From: Neorhizobium sp. SOG26
Lineage (GTDB): Bacteria > Pseudomonadota > Alphaproteobacteria > Rhizobiales > Rhizobiaceae
Direction: 5' to 3'
Assembly (NCBI RefSeq): GCF_003491345.1
Contig: NZ_CP025512.1
Location: 1,426,001-1,490,000, forward strand
Length of the DNA stretch: 64,000 nt
Of the stretch, positions 27,301-34,444 are shown piece by piece. A program made the position numbers and the translations under genes. The notes under the pieces are model-generated. The model saw nothing but the letters and a program-made list of their open reading frames with translations, had not been told where the DNA came from and did no database searches. Every line of letters begins with the position of its first letter. Position 1 is the first letter of the stretch.

Positions 27301-27729
27301 GGGGCGCAGCGCCAGCCGCAACCGGTCCGTCCTGCCGAGCCCGCTCCGGCGCCCCGCGCCGCTGGCGACAACCGCAACCCGCGCCACATGGTCGAATCGC
27401 TGAACTCGCTCTCTGTGGATATCGCCCGCGCCATCGACCACGATGCGTCGGTCGAACTCTGGCGCCGTTACCAGCGCGGCGAGCGCGACGTCTTTACCCG
27501 TCGCCTCTACACGCTGAAGGGCCAGCAGACCTTTGACGAAATCCAGCGCAAGTACGAACGGGAGCCGGAATTCCGCACCGCCGTCGACCGCTATATCTCG
27601 GACTTCGAGAAGTTGCTGGCGGATGTTGCTCGCACGGACCGCGACAAGACGGTGACGCAGAGCTACCTCACCTCCGATACCGGCAAGGTCTATACGATGC
27701 TTGCCCATGCGGCGGGACGGTTCAACTAA
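21379..27729 (+). CDS. gpr: Giant coiled-coil growth pole ring (GPR/RgsE-like) protein
   Basis: 2,116 residues, nearly the length reported for Agrobacterium GPR (about 2,115). ATG 21379 gives MAKNPSSES; the upstream frame lacks a better start. Order: disordered N-terminus (1-100), two membrane helices (about 108-130 and 144-170), then about 1,750 residues of Ala/Glu/Ser/Leu-rich helix with 11-residue apolipoprotein-like repeats, a Pro/Ala-rich linker (about 1,890-2,000), and a compact C-terminal domain (about 2,015-2,116). GPR and Ensifer RgsE form a ring at the growing pole and are needed for unipolar growth. No key part is missing. A bidirectional terminator follows. The assignment is by size, layout and composition. 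Confidence 0.88.
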   Translation: MAKNPSSESIDETAFQALEDALKINFNDDQSRNSKPSPQPSDQRARETASSRASAYQEDAAETYRPSAQETAPKAPAFQPANDSGRRSSAAIMRTLESGAMRSSVRNAVILSVIWAVAGFALGYLIYGNQLWQVTSVEGVLAAPGIVALAIGIVVPIMLFFAFAVMMARAQDLRNAARSMAEVALRLSEPETVASDRIMSVGQAVRREVSAMNEGIERTIARAAELETLVHSEVNALERSFTDNELRVRGLVHELGAERDAIVNHAERIRSSIIGAHDQLKEELSLATEEISIRLATSGEAFASLIETRGAALMEKSDAAGDALATLLTTKTENLLEALNSSGFALAHDFDNRIEEIQSVLSTRGQALLAEFETRASSLDANTEKLNAALADRTRQLNETLLARTREITEGLSEGERSITTSLDAVLSSLNSSLAEKSAAFRDTLQNTVEDVVMDLDMRSGFFEERLQATVGQLSTTFDESVAQFTSAFDQRAGSLDSKLMDSLARINETVSSGSEAMENILSSSIERISSSLTDQSLALATTLGTGQEVLDSMLEGRANDIAEVISSRGSALQDALAARTGEFQDALTARTTEFQEAFAARSGEIQETLASRTSELEGTLAARTTEIQDVLATRSAEIQQNLSSAREDLDGTLSSRSIEIGDLLASRGAEIRGGLADAHQQLSDTLATGSSTLLSGLSENQTRFEQGLAIRSGAIIAALSSSHDHLTDVLTQKTSSIENLMASAPERLSGMFDEKAEHIARTMSESEQRISDDLGRHATSMQSSLEANRERISEILEDKSMEIATSFALGEDRLTGMLDEKSEAIAKALSETEARMSSDLGRRTTEIHEALSTNRDRLAGILDDKSVEIATSFALGEDRLAGMLDERTTALTTVLTEADTRIEQSFAERAEAIRNAYLTSQLNLETTLDTRTEELTRALESGSERVAQVVDGVTEKVETTLSTGSQRLHDSLSEGLDQFGNLLGSNQERIAATIGLGHQQMAETLGSGQQQLSETLSTSHEQIAATLSDNHLQLATTLSSSHDMMADTLGSSQRRMAETLEAGQHGMRDTLDQSTGQLSSTLTQAEQSIGDLLRDGTTSLGTTVAASAGMLEMSLESQQGALREAIDTASQSLEERLRENVGTLAVRLSDAAGEIGRSADAFSNRIRHTVGGVQTALEETGTRIETTFGGLEGRIRGEILEAAQLMDEAGNNLSATLVNRTADLERTASEATDRITETMDGRTARIEERLGTIDRALTVGLDNVTKTIESKAVGLASTLREAVSAAAQSMDSEASRSAEVLARAGAEFTEELNARNEEFTKAIEERSTQIVGRISETQNRLAGQAATVAHAFSEAGNAIVHKVAEADNLVKRQVTAISEALDEAQKALGERGSDIRSTLAETASQLDDAMDAVDRALAARGDAIRDALDNRARDLNSMLASRSAELARLIDERARPMVEQYADAGRLAAEQIAVAAEQSAERLTNTAEETTSRIRTENSALIDAIAARTNDTLSAISQRTENAAGTLRYVEQGLSSSVNALIDRLAESNSNIAATVEQAGAQISSTAENVAQQMSEADRRLGSTAGRFAQSASQVAEVVAGSTRQLENNIAQMTEAFGQTLEQVGGIVGRFDEHSRVLAEASDLLNAAQSSLMTTLEDRQHALRTLASGLLARSEEIQSTMQGLAGLVDSAFERAEERSLQVGTHLRESLHASFADIGRTLGETQHRAEVTADAMRHALVNAGAEANQAIETTLSEAEKRTRELSDRMRGSMSQSLTEVERLLSDATTRSGTAAEQLRESLRESVEEAISRFSGATQEIRQSAQDIRRELDTTRSELKRGAFDLPEEAKESAAAMRRAVAEQIRALQDISALVGRSTQNLEVSEAPSNSRPAPQPAAPRLQAPIAAAMAPQQPAQLPPAPREASAAAGLRGSLPLDRPAPAPRAPEPARGGNSDDGWISNLLRGASRDEYAEPGAQRQPQPVRPAEPAPAPRAAGDNRNPRHMVESLNSLSVDIARAIDHDASVELWRRYQRGERDVFTRRLYTLKGQQTFDEIQRKYEREPEFRTAVDRYISDFEKLLADVARTDRDKTVTQSYLTSDTGKVYTMLAHAAGRFN
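23086..23316 (+). repeat. Seven 11-residue repeats in the growth-pole protein
   Basis: Residues 570-646 are seven consecutive 11-mers of the type x-x-E-x-Q-x-x-L-x-A-R (TGEFQDALTAR, TTEFQEAFAAR, SGEIQETLASR and so on). Hendecad repeats favour right-handed coiled coils, unlike the 7-residue heptads of ordinary ones. Confidence 0.8.
23641..24036 (+). repeat. 66-residue tandem duplication in the growth-pole protein
   Basis: Residues 755-820 and 821-886 align without gaps (SDDLGRH with SSDLGRR, EIATSFALGEDRL in both, GMLDEK with GMLDER). 66 residues equal six hendecads. The DNA is also close, for example around GCGAAGATCGCCT in both copies, so the duplication may be recent or gene-converted. Confidence 0.75.
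24379..24675 (+). repeat. Nine 11-residue repeats in the growth-pole protein
   Basis: Residues 1001-1099 are nine consecutive 11-mers of the form Q-h-x-x-T-L-x-S-x-H/Q-x (QMAETLGSGQQ, QLSETLSTSHE, QIAATLSDNHL, MMADTLGSSQR and so on). The phase and consensus differ from the first cluster, so the rod is built of distinct repeat families. Confidence 0.8.
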
Positions 27730-27745
27730 GCCTCGCTCAAACAAC

Positions 27746-27777
27746 AAAAAGGCCGCCCTCGAGGCGGCTTTTTTTTG
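27746..27777 (+). terminator. Bidirectional Rho-independent terminator after the growth-pole gene
   Basis: GCCGCC (27752-27757) pairs with GGCGGC (27763-27768) around CTCGA. An A run lies to the left and at least seven T to the right (27769-27776), so it can stop transcripts from both sides. Confidence 0.9.
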
Positions 27778-27847
27778 TGCCTGGTGTTTGGTGATAGCGT
27801 GAACGACGGGCGCAAGCGGCCTCTACGCGCAAGGAGGTCCCCCATAT

Positions 27848-27871
27848 CAAAAGAGGCCCCGTAGGACCTCT
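27848..27871 (-). terminator. Rho-independent terminator of the mla operon
   Basis: On the minus strand AGAGGTCC pairs with GGGGCCTCT (one T-G wobble) around TAC and is followed by TTTTGAT. It lies about 58 bases beyond the lipoprotein stop, ending mlaE-mlaF-mlaD-lipoprotein. Confidence 0.7.
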
Positions 27872-27928
27872 TCACAACCTTCCAGAGCAACTTTGGAGGT
27901 GACGGCCTGAAGCAGGGCGTCGCACCGG

Positions 27929-28543
27929 CTACATGGCCTTCAGCGACCACTCGACGATTTCAGAACCGACCTTGGCAAAGGCACGGTCGAGCGCCTCGAT
28001 GAACTTGCGGTTCTCGGCGCCGGAGATCGGTGACGAGGCCTTGAACACGTTCTGGGCGCGCACCGTACCGTTACGGTCGTTGAGGATCTTCACGGAGATC
28101 TCGACCGTCGCGATCCGCGGGCTGCCGGCGCTCACTTCGAAAGCACGGATATCGGTGACGATCTGGTAGTCGATCGCCAGTCCTTGCCCCGGCTTGCCGA
28201 CGCCGCCAAGCCGCCCGGAGTTCTCGAACGCCTCCACGAGCTTGGACTGCACCAGCACCGGCAGTCGGTCGCTCCAGCGCGAGTCGGCCAGATACTGGAT
28301 CTCCGACTGCGACACGCGCACGACCACCTGCTCGCTATTGAGCGACTTGATGGCTGTCGGCTCCGGCACGAGGATCTGGCGGCTGCGGGCAGACGCACCA
28401 TCGCTGGCGGGCGTGATCGAGAGATCGAACGTATCGTTGTTCGCCTTGCTGCCGCAGCCTGCCACAAGGGCTGCGATCATCGGCAGAGCAAGCAGGATCG
28501 GGCGGCTGGTTACGCGTCGCATCGTCTCATACGAACCGGTCAT
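27929..28543 (-). CDS. ABC-type transport auxiliary lipoprotein (PqiC/YmbA-like)
   Basis: 204 residues from ATG 28543; ATG 28555 touches its own GGAG and ATG 28522 is also possible. A lipoprotein signal ends in LVAGC, so it should be anchored by its Cys, probably to the outer membrane. The rest fits the ABC-type transport auxiliary lipoprotein family: a beta-sandwich with VPEPTAIKSLNSEQVVVRVS and YQIVTDIRAFEV. PqiC-like proteins sit at the outer-membrane end of MCE tunnels. It is the last gene of the mla operon, 21 bases after mlaD, which fits. Confidence 0.85.
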   Translation of the reverse strand: MTGSYETMRRVTSRPILLALPMIAALVAGCGSKANNDTFDLSITPASDGASARSRQILVPEPTAIKSLNSEQVVVRVSQSEIQYLADSRWSDRLPVLVQSKLVEAFENSGRLGGVGKPGQGLAIDYQIVTDIRAFEVSAGSPRIATVEISVKILNDRNGTVRAQNVFKASSPISGAENRKFIEALDRAFAKVGSEIVEWSLKAM

Positions 28544-28564
28544 TAAATTTCTCATCTCCGCCGC

Positions 28565-29935
28565 TTATCGCCGTGTCCGGCCGTCATATTCCTTGACCGT
28601 CTCGCCGCCGAAAATCAAACGCTGCGGGTTCTGGTCGAAATTGTTGATCGTCTGGTCGAGCGACTGCACGGTGCGCCGCGCGTCGTTGACCAGCACCTGG
28701 ATGTCCCGCAATCCGGTTGCGGAAAAGCGCGTCAGGTTGTCCGCGATCGGACCCACCCGCGCGTTGATGTTGTCCGCCACATTGCGGATCGAAAGCAGTG
28801 TCTTCTGCGCCTCGGCAAACAGCCCATCCGAGTCGGCGCCGGAGACCATTCCGTCCACCTTGGCGAGGATGCCGTCGACCCGGTTCGATGCCTGGTTCAG
28901 CTTGCTGGCGAGTTCGGTGAAGTCGCGTACCGCATTGTCGATGTCCTGGCGGCGGTTCGCGAAGCTGTCGACGACACTTCGGGCAGAACTCAGCGTTTGG
29001 CGGGCATCTTCCGAGGCCGCGGCGACATTGCCGATGGTGGTACGGATCTGGTCGGGGCTGACCGACGCCATGACGCTGTCGATCCGCCGCAGCACGCTCT
29101 GCGCCTGCGTCCCCGCCTGCTCGAAGTTGGCGGCAGCATTGCGCACGTTGACGATGAGGTCGGGGAAGTTATCGGACGCATTGGCGATGTTGCGCGACGC
29201 GCGTTCGGTGTTGGCCACTACGGCATTGATGCGGTCGGCGTCGATCGCGCTCACCAGCCGTTCGGCGGCCTGCAGCGTGGAATTGAGCGTGCCGGAAACG
29301 CGGTCGATCGTGCCCGAAAGCGTCGAGAGGCTGTTGAGGAACTTGTCGATGCTGTCGGAATTCTGGGCGAGCGCCGAGGTGAAGGTCTCGACGTTGCGGA
29401 TCGTCTGGGTCAGCGGCCCGCGCGCATCGGCCACGAAGCCCTGGATGTCACCGATCGCCGAGTCGGCGCGATCAAGGATCTTGTCGGCTGTCGCCAAGAG
29501 GTTGGTGACGCTCGACTGCTCGGCGATCAGGACCGCCGGACGGTCCTCCTCCATCGCCTTCTGCAGGATGTTCTCTTCGCCCTTGGCGCCGCCGGAAAGT
29601 TCGATATAGGCCGCACCCGTGAGGCCCTGCACTTCGAGGGCTGCCTTGGTGGACTGATAAACCGGCGCATCCGCCCGAACTTCCGTCAGTGCAATGGAAT
29701 AGCGCGGATCATCGGGATCGATCGAGAGCCTGCGGACCGAACCAACCGCGATACCGTTGAAGCGCACGGGAGAGCCCACCGAAAGGCCGTTCGCAGACCC
29801 GGGAATTCGGATCGCAAGCTCGGCGGAAGGACCGCCGCGGCCCGATTGCGCCATCCAATAGACGAAGCCGAAGGCAGCCGCGATGACCAACAGCGTGAAG
29901 AAGCCAACGAGTGCGTAATTCGCTCTGGTTTCCAT
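28565..29935 (-). CDS. mlaD: MlaD family MCE protein (lipid transport, substrate-binding)
   Basis: 456 residues. One N-terminal membrane helix (about 8-28) precedes an MCE domain (about 40-120, with GLSVGSPVRFNGIAVGSV), and a ~330-residue helical C-terminus rich in A/D/N/S follows, as in long MlaD/PqiB-like proteins that can form needles or tunnels. It is much longer than E. coli MlaD (183 residues) and lies closer to the long alphaproteobacterial form. It should sit in the inner membrane and face the periplasm. It starts 4 bases after mlaF. Confidence 0.92.
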   Translation of the reverse strand: METRANYALVGFFTLLVIAAAFGFVYWMAQSGRGGPSAELAIRIPGSANGLSVGSPVRFNGIAVGSVRRLSIDPDDPRYSIALTEVRADAPVYQSTKAALEVQGLTGAAYIELSGGAKGEENILQKAMEEDRPAVLIAEQSSVTNLLATADKILDRADSAIGDIQGFVADARGPLTQTIRNVETFTSALAQNSDSIDKFLNSLSTLSGTIDRVSGTLNSTLQAAERLVSAIDADRINAVVANTERASRNIANASDNFPDLIVNVRNAAANFEQAGTQAQSVLRRIDSVMASVSPDQIRTTIGNVAAASEDARQTLSSARSVVDSFANRRQDIDNAVRDFTELASKLNQASNRVDGILAKVDGMVSGADSDGLFAEAQKTLLSIRNVADNINARVGPIADNLTRFSATGLRDIQVLVNDARRTVQSLDQTINNFDQNPQRLIFGGETVKEYDGRTRR

Positions 29936-29939
29936 GATT

Positions 29940-30788
29940 TCAGGTCTTCTCTACTTCTGCAGCCAACGGCTCTTCTTGGATTACGACTGACCGTGCCCGC
30001 TTGCCGCGGAAATAGGACTGAACCCATGGATCGTCATGCGCAAACATATCTTCCAAGGTACCTTCAACCAATACCCGTTTCTGGCCAAGCACGGCAATAC
30101 GGTCACAGACCGAAAACAGGCTGTCGAGGTCATGGGTGACCATGTAGACGGTCAGGCCAAGCGTGTCGCGGAGCTTGGCGATCAGGGCGTCAAAGTCGGC
30201 AGCACCGATTGGGTCGAGGCCCGAGGTGGGCTCGTCGAGGAACACCAGGTCCGGATCGAGCGCCAGCGCGCGCGCCAGGGCCGCGCGCTTGATCATGCCG
30301 CCCGAAAGCTCGGAGGGATATTTGTCGGCCGCATCCGGCGGCAGGCCCACCATCTCGATCTTGAGATAAGCAAGCTCGTCCATCAACTCCTGCGGAAGAT
30401 CGAGATATTCCCGCATCGGCAACTGGATGTTTTCCTTCACCGTCAGCGCCGAGAACAGCGCTCCATGCTGGAAAAGCACGCCGAGCCGCATGTCGACCGT
30501 CATCCGCTCTTCTTCGGACGCGTTGTCATAGTCGACGCCGAGGATCTTGATCGTTCCGGAGCGATGCTGCAGCAGCCCGAGAACGGTTCGCATCAGCACC
30601 GACTTGCCGGTACCGGATGCACCGACGAAGCCAAGGATCTCGCCGCGGTAGATGTCGAGGTTCAGCTTGTCGAGGACGATCTTGTTGCCGAAACCGACCG
30701 TCACGTCGCGCACGGACAGCACAACCTGCCGGTCGTCCGATTTCGCCGTGGCCATGTCCGCCTGCCTCGTTTCCACATCCCCCTCCAT
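29940..30788 (-). CDS. mlaF: MlaF-type ABC transporter ATPase
   Basis: 282 residues. Walker A GASGTGKS, signature LSGGMIKRAALARAL, Walker B LVFLDEPTSGLDP and the switch His in MVTHDLDS are all present. It powers the MlaE permease in phospholipid transport between membranes. ATG 30788 shares one base with the mlaE stop; ATG 30755 (MATAKSDDR) is an alternative. The first residues (1-12) look like an extension, so the later start is plausible. Confidence 0.94.
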   Translation of the reverse strand: MEGDVETRQADMATAKSDDRQVVLSVRDVTVGFGNKIVLDKLNLDIYRGEILGFVGASGTGKSVLMRTVLGLLQHRSGTIKILGVDYDNASEEERMTVDMRLGVLFQHGALFSALTVKENIQLPMREYLDLPQELMDELAYLKIEMVGLPPDAADKYPSELSGGMIKRAALARALALDPDLVFLDEPTSGLDPIGAADFDALIAKLRDTLGLTVYMVTHDLDSLFSVCDRIAVLGQKRVLVEGTLEDMFAHDDPWVQSYFRGKRARSVVIQEEPLAAEVEKT

Positions 30789-31933
30789 CAGAAATCGATC
30801 GCGGAGTAGAAGATGGCAAACAACGCATCCATGAGGATGACGACGAAGATCGCTTTGACCACCGAAGCCGTCACGTGCTGGCCAAGTGACTCGGCGCTTC
30901 CGCCGACCTTCATGCCTTCGACTGCCGCGACGATGCCGATGCAGAGCGCCATGAACGGCGCCTTGATCATGCCCGATGCAACAGAGGTGTGATCGACGGC
31001 CTCATGCAGGCGCGAAAGGTAGGTGTCGAGTGTTATGCCGGAGTAGGCCCAGGCAACTACGGCCGCACCTGTCAGTGCCGCAAAGTTCGCGACGATCGTC
31101 AGCAGGGGAAGAGCCACCGTCAGCGCCACGAGGCGGGGGAAAATCAGCACGCCGACCGGGTTGAGGCCGATGACCGTCAGCGCGTCGATCTCCTCGCGCA
31201 TCTTCATCGAGCCTATTTCGGCGGTGATCGCACTTCCCGATCGACCGGCGATCATGATTGCCGTCAGGAGCACGCCGATCTCGCGAAGCTGCAGGATGCC
31301 GACCAGATCGACCACGAAGATTTCCGCTCCGAAATAACGCAGCTGGAACGCCCCCTGCTGCGCGATGATCGCGCCGATCAGGAAGGACATCAGCACGATG
31401 ATCGGAACCGCGCGAACACCCATCCGGTCGATGTGCGTCACCACGGACGCCGGTGACACACCCGCTCCTCGGCCGAACTTCATTTGCGCACCGCGCACGG
31501 CCGAACCGAGGATATGCATGGCCGCGTAGAAATCCGCCCCCAGTGCGACCATCACCTCGCCAACGGGTTCAAACGTGCGCTGGAACAGGTTGCCTTGTCG
31601 GCCTTGGTCGCGCGGTGGTGCTGGTGCCTTCTCAGGCAGAACGCCCACCAGTTCCTGGATTGGGCCTTCGCCACCAACGAGAACCGCCTCGCGCCCCTGC
31701 TCCGACTTCGCCGTCAGGAGCCGCCGGATCAGCCAGGCGCCGGCTGTGTCGATTCCTTCCACCCTGGTGAGGTCGATTTCGACCCGACCTTGTCCGCCCT
31801 GTTTTTCAAGCCGCTCGAAGTCGCTCAGGACCGAAGAAATCGTCGTGCCGCGCCATTCGCCGGCCAGCACATATCGCTCCCCGCCGCCGCCTGACATATC
31901 CTCGGCGTTGATTTGAGCTGCCTTCGACGTCAC
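30788..31933 (-). CDS. mlaE: MlaE-type permease with N-terminal STAS-like domain
   Basis: 381 residues. Residues 1-110 look like a STAS (MlaB-like) domain, with VEIDLTRVEGIDTAGAWLI; the rest is a MlaE permease with five to six helices (IVLMSFLIGAIIAQQ, GRSGSAITAEIGSMK, the E-x-D motif in REEIDALTVIGL). Fusion of the STAS part replaces the separate MlaB of E. coli. It is the first gene of mlaE-F-D-lipoprotein; no mlaC is present. A 114-base gap with the divergent epimerase should hold the promoters. Confidence 0.93.
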   Translation of the reverse strand: MTSKAAQINAEDMSGGGGERYVLAGEWRGTTISSVLSDFERLEKQGGQGRVEIDLTRVEGIDTAGAWLIRRLLTAKSEQGREAVLVGGEGPIQELVGVLPEKAPAPPRDQGRQGNLFQRTFEPVGEVMVALGADFYAAMHILGSAVRGAQMKFGRGAGVSPASVVTHIDRMGVRAVPIIVLMSFLIGAIIAQQGAFQLRYFGAEIFVVDLVGILQLREIGVLLTAIMIAGRSGSAITAEIGSMKMREEIDALTVIGLNPVGVLIFPRLVALTVALPLLTIVANFAALTGAAVVAWAYSGITLDTYLSRLHEAVDHTSVASGMIKAPFMALCIGIVAAVEGMKVGGSAESLGQHVTASVVKAIFVVILMDALFAIFYSAIDF

Positions 31934-32047
31934 TGAGTTCTTTCACCAACGATTCAAGGAAACGGATGCGACAGGTTGATCGCATTTTCGGTAGGCGCAA
32001 TATAGCCGCCTCGCCAGCTTTTACCATAACAGGACGCGTCGAAAACC

Positions 32048-33034
32048 ATGGGCCGTAACCTCGAAGCCACAATCGAAACCTTCCCGATCGCAGGCACGTT
32101 CACGATCTCGCGAGGGTCGAAGACTGAAGCCGAAGTTATCGTTTGCACCATCACGGACGGCGCGCACTCCGGGCGCGGCGAATGCGTGCCCTACAAGCGT
32201 TATGGCGAAAGCCTTGAGGGTGTGCTTGCCGATATCCAGGCGATAGCTCGGAAGATCGAAGACTGCCTTTCCCGCGAGGACCTTCAGCGTGCGATGAAGC
32301 CGGGCGCTGCCCGCAACGCCGTCGACTGTGCGCTCTGGGATCTGGAGGCGAAACGCTCCGGCCTGTCGGTCAGCGAGTCGATTGGCGTGACCGGCGCCAG
32401 ACCGCTTGCCACCGCCTTCACGCTCTCCCTCGGTGAGCCCGAAACCATGGCGGCGGAAGCGACAAAGAATGCCCATCGCCCGCTCCTGAAGGTCAAGCTC
32501 GGCACCGACAATGACGAGGCGCGGCTGCGCGCGATCCGCCACGCGGCGCCCAACGCAAAGCTTATCGTCGATGCCAACGAAGGCTGGACGGAAGAAAACC
32601 TCGCGCACCACATGGCCATTGCGGCGGAGCTCGGGGTGTCCCTCATCGAGCAGCCTCTACCCGCGGGCCGGGATCACGCGCTCGCCGGCATTGCCCGCCC
32701 CCCCGTCAGCATCTGTGCCGATGAAAGCGTCCACGCAACAAAGGATCTTGCGGCCCTGCGCGACCGTTATGATGCGGTCAACATCAAGCTCGACAAGACC
32801 GGCGGACTGACTGAGGCACTAGCGATGAAGGCGGAAGCGAAACGACTCGGCTTCCAGATCATGGTTGGCTGCATGGTCGGCTCATCGCTTGCCATGGCGC
32901 CCGCGGTGCTGCTGGCGCATGACGCCGACTACGTCGATCTCGATGGCCCGTTGCTCCTGGCGCGCGATCGCGTGCCCGCCTTGCGCTACGAAGGTTCGCT
33001 TATTTACCCGCCGGAGGCTGCGCTCTGGGGCTGA
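32048..33034 (+). CDS. L-Ala-D/L-Glu (dipeptide) epimerase
   Basis: 328 residues, enolase superfamily, muconate-cycloisomerase branch. LLKVKLG carries the K-x-K general acid/base, and the second Lys is in NIKLDKTGG. Metal ligands are in LIVDANEG, LIEQPL and CADES (D, E, D). These are the features of YcjG-type L-Ala-D/L-Glu epimerases, which act in murein-peptide recycling. ATG 32048. The N-terminal capping domain (20-120) includes RGECVPYKRYGE, which sets specificity; Ala-Glu is the likely but unproven substrate. Its 3' end overlaps the convergent MFS gene by 31 bases. Confidence 0.88.
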   Translation: MGRNLEATIETFPIAGTFTISRGSKTEAEVIVCTITDGAHSGRGECVPYKRYGESLEGVLADIQAIARKIEDCLSREDLQRAMKPGAARNAVDCALWDLEAKRSGLSVSESIGVTGARPLATAFTLSLGEPETMAAEATKNAHRPLLKVKLGTDNDEARLRAIRHAAPNAKLIVDANEGWTEENLAHHMAIAAELGVSLIEQPLPAGRDHALAGIARPPVSICADESVHATKDLAALRDRYDAVNIKLDKTGGLTEALAMKAEAKRLGFQIMVGCMVGSSLAMAPAVLLAHDADYVDLDGPLLLARDRVPALRYEGSLIYPPEAALWG

Positions 33035-34191
33035 ATGCGTGCGGCGAGCGCTATGATGCCCAGTCCGATCAGCGCCAGCAGCGCCATCGCCACATAGCTC
33101 GCCGCACCGAACTGGTGGTAGAGCACGCCGGACAGCAAGGTGGAGAGCGCCAGGAACACGCCGTTGTAGAACACATAGGCGCCCTGCACGGACGACTCCT
33201 GGTCCTCCCGCACCGAGTCGACCAGCCTGTTCTGCATGCCAATATGAATGAAGGCGAAGGTGAAAGCGTGTAGCGCCTGCAGCGCCGCAAAACCCCAGAC
33301 GCCGAAATCCAGCGGGAACAGCGTCCAGCGGATCAACGCCACCGCGCAGCCTACCCGCATCAGCGTCCACGACGAGACGCGCCTCACGAGCCATCCGGAG
33401 ATGAAGAACACCACGATCTCGCAGATCACGGAGATGCTCCACAAGATCCCGATCGTCCCGCTTGAGAAACCCATCGCCTGCCACTGGATGGCGCCGAACG
33501 TGTAGAACATGCCATGGCCGGCCTGCGCTACCGAAGCACCGATCATCAACAGGTGCAGGTCCTTGCGTTTCAGCGAGCTTGGTTTCAGCACACCGCTGGC
33601 GTCCGGCTGGACGATCGACCGCCCGAGACGCGGCGCCGCGAAGGCAACCAGGATCGTGAACAGGAAGCCGAGGGCCATGATGGCGGGAATGGCGTTAAGG
33701 CCCCAAAGCCCGCGCGCCTCCCCGGCAAGCAGCGTTACCGTCACAAAACCGATGGAGCCCCAGACCCGCATCGAGCCATAGTGGAAACCCCACCGGCGCA
33801 CGCCGGAGACCGCAATCGACTCGACGATCGGCGCATAGGGCGCAAAGACCGTGGCCTGCACTGCAATCACCAGCAGCACGGCGAGGAAGTTATCCGTGAA
33901 GAACATGGCGAGCGCGGTAACGAAGGAAAGCCCGCCCGACCACGCAAGCATGGTCGTCTTTTCGTCCAGCCGGTCGGCCAGCAGGCCCGCCACGGGTGCC
34001 GCCAGCAGGCGCAGCACAAGCTGCATCGCCAGCACCAGGCCGATCTGGTAGTCGGAGAACGCCAGCCCAGAAAGCCAGACGGGAAGGAAGGGCAATACGA
34101 CGCCGTTCACTCCCAACGGCGCAGCATAGGCGAGCGAGCAGCGGAGCTGGAAGAACGGCGGCGCGGCAGGCGCCTGTGCTTGGGGAATCAC
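33004..34191 (-). CDS. MFS transporter, 3-phenylpropionate (HcaT)-like
   Basis: 395 residues from GTG 34191, giving the usual 12-helix MFS_1-like length. The frame stays open to 34350, but the extra 53 residues are Arg-rich and not MFS-like. The first helix begins with FFQLRCSLAYAAPLGVNGVVLP; the loop between helices 2 and 3 has AGLLADRLDEK. Relatives are annotated as HcaT-like (PPP family) carriers, though the true substrate is unknown. With the dipeptide epimerase next door, a murein-peptide or amino-acid substrate is an open possibility. The start is weakly supported: no clear ribosome site. Confidence 0.82.
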   Translation of the reverse strand: MIPQAQAPAAPPFFQLRCSLAYAAPLGVNGVVLPFLPVWLSGLAFSDYQIGLVLAMQLVLRLLAAPVAGLLADRLDEKTTMLAWSGGLSFVTALAMFFTDNFLAVLLVIAVQATVFAPYAPIVESIAVSGVRRWGFHYGSMRVWGSIGFVTVTLLAGEARGLWGLNAIPAIMALGFLFTILVAFAAPRLGRSIVQPDASGVLKPSSLKRKDLHLLMIGASVAQAGHGMFYTFGAIQWQAMGFSSGTIGILWSISVICEIVVFFISGWLVRRVSSWTLMRVGCAVALIRWTLFPLDFGVWGFAALQALHAFTFAFIHIGMQNRLVDSVREDQESSVQGAYVFYNGVFLALSTLLSGVLYHQFGAASYVAMALLALIGLGIIALAARIQPQSAASGG

Positions 34192-34444
34192 GGGTGACAC
34201 GCGACAGTTGGAGAGACTTTGCAGGTCGTACCACAGGCCCTGAACGCAGCCTATGCCAAGTTGTGGCAGAGCGGTACGCTCGTGCGTGGCTTCGGCATTC
34301 CTACGAGCGCGACGATACGCCCTTTGCAATGTTCCAATTTCCGCCATCACTGCAAATTACCGGCTGTCGTGGCGGGTTGATTGATGTAATGAGGAGGCCT
34401 CCCGCCCAATCAGAAAAGACGAACGAAAAGCCCAGGAGCGAACA

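Noticed and set aside
28194-29609. Plus-strand frame of 471 codons antisense to mlaD and the lipoprotein gene
   Set aside because: It mirrors well-supported genes; Ser/Arg-rich translation is typical of a high-GC antisense frame.
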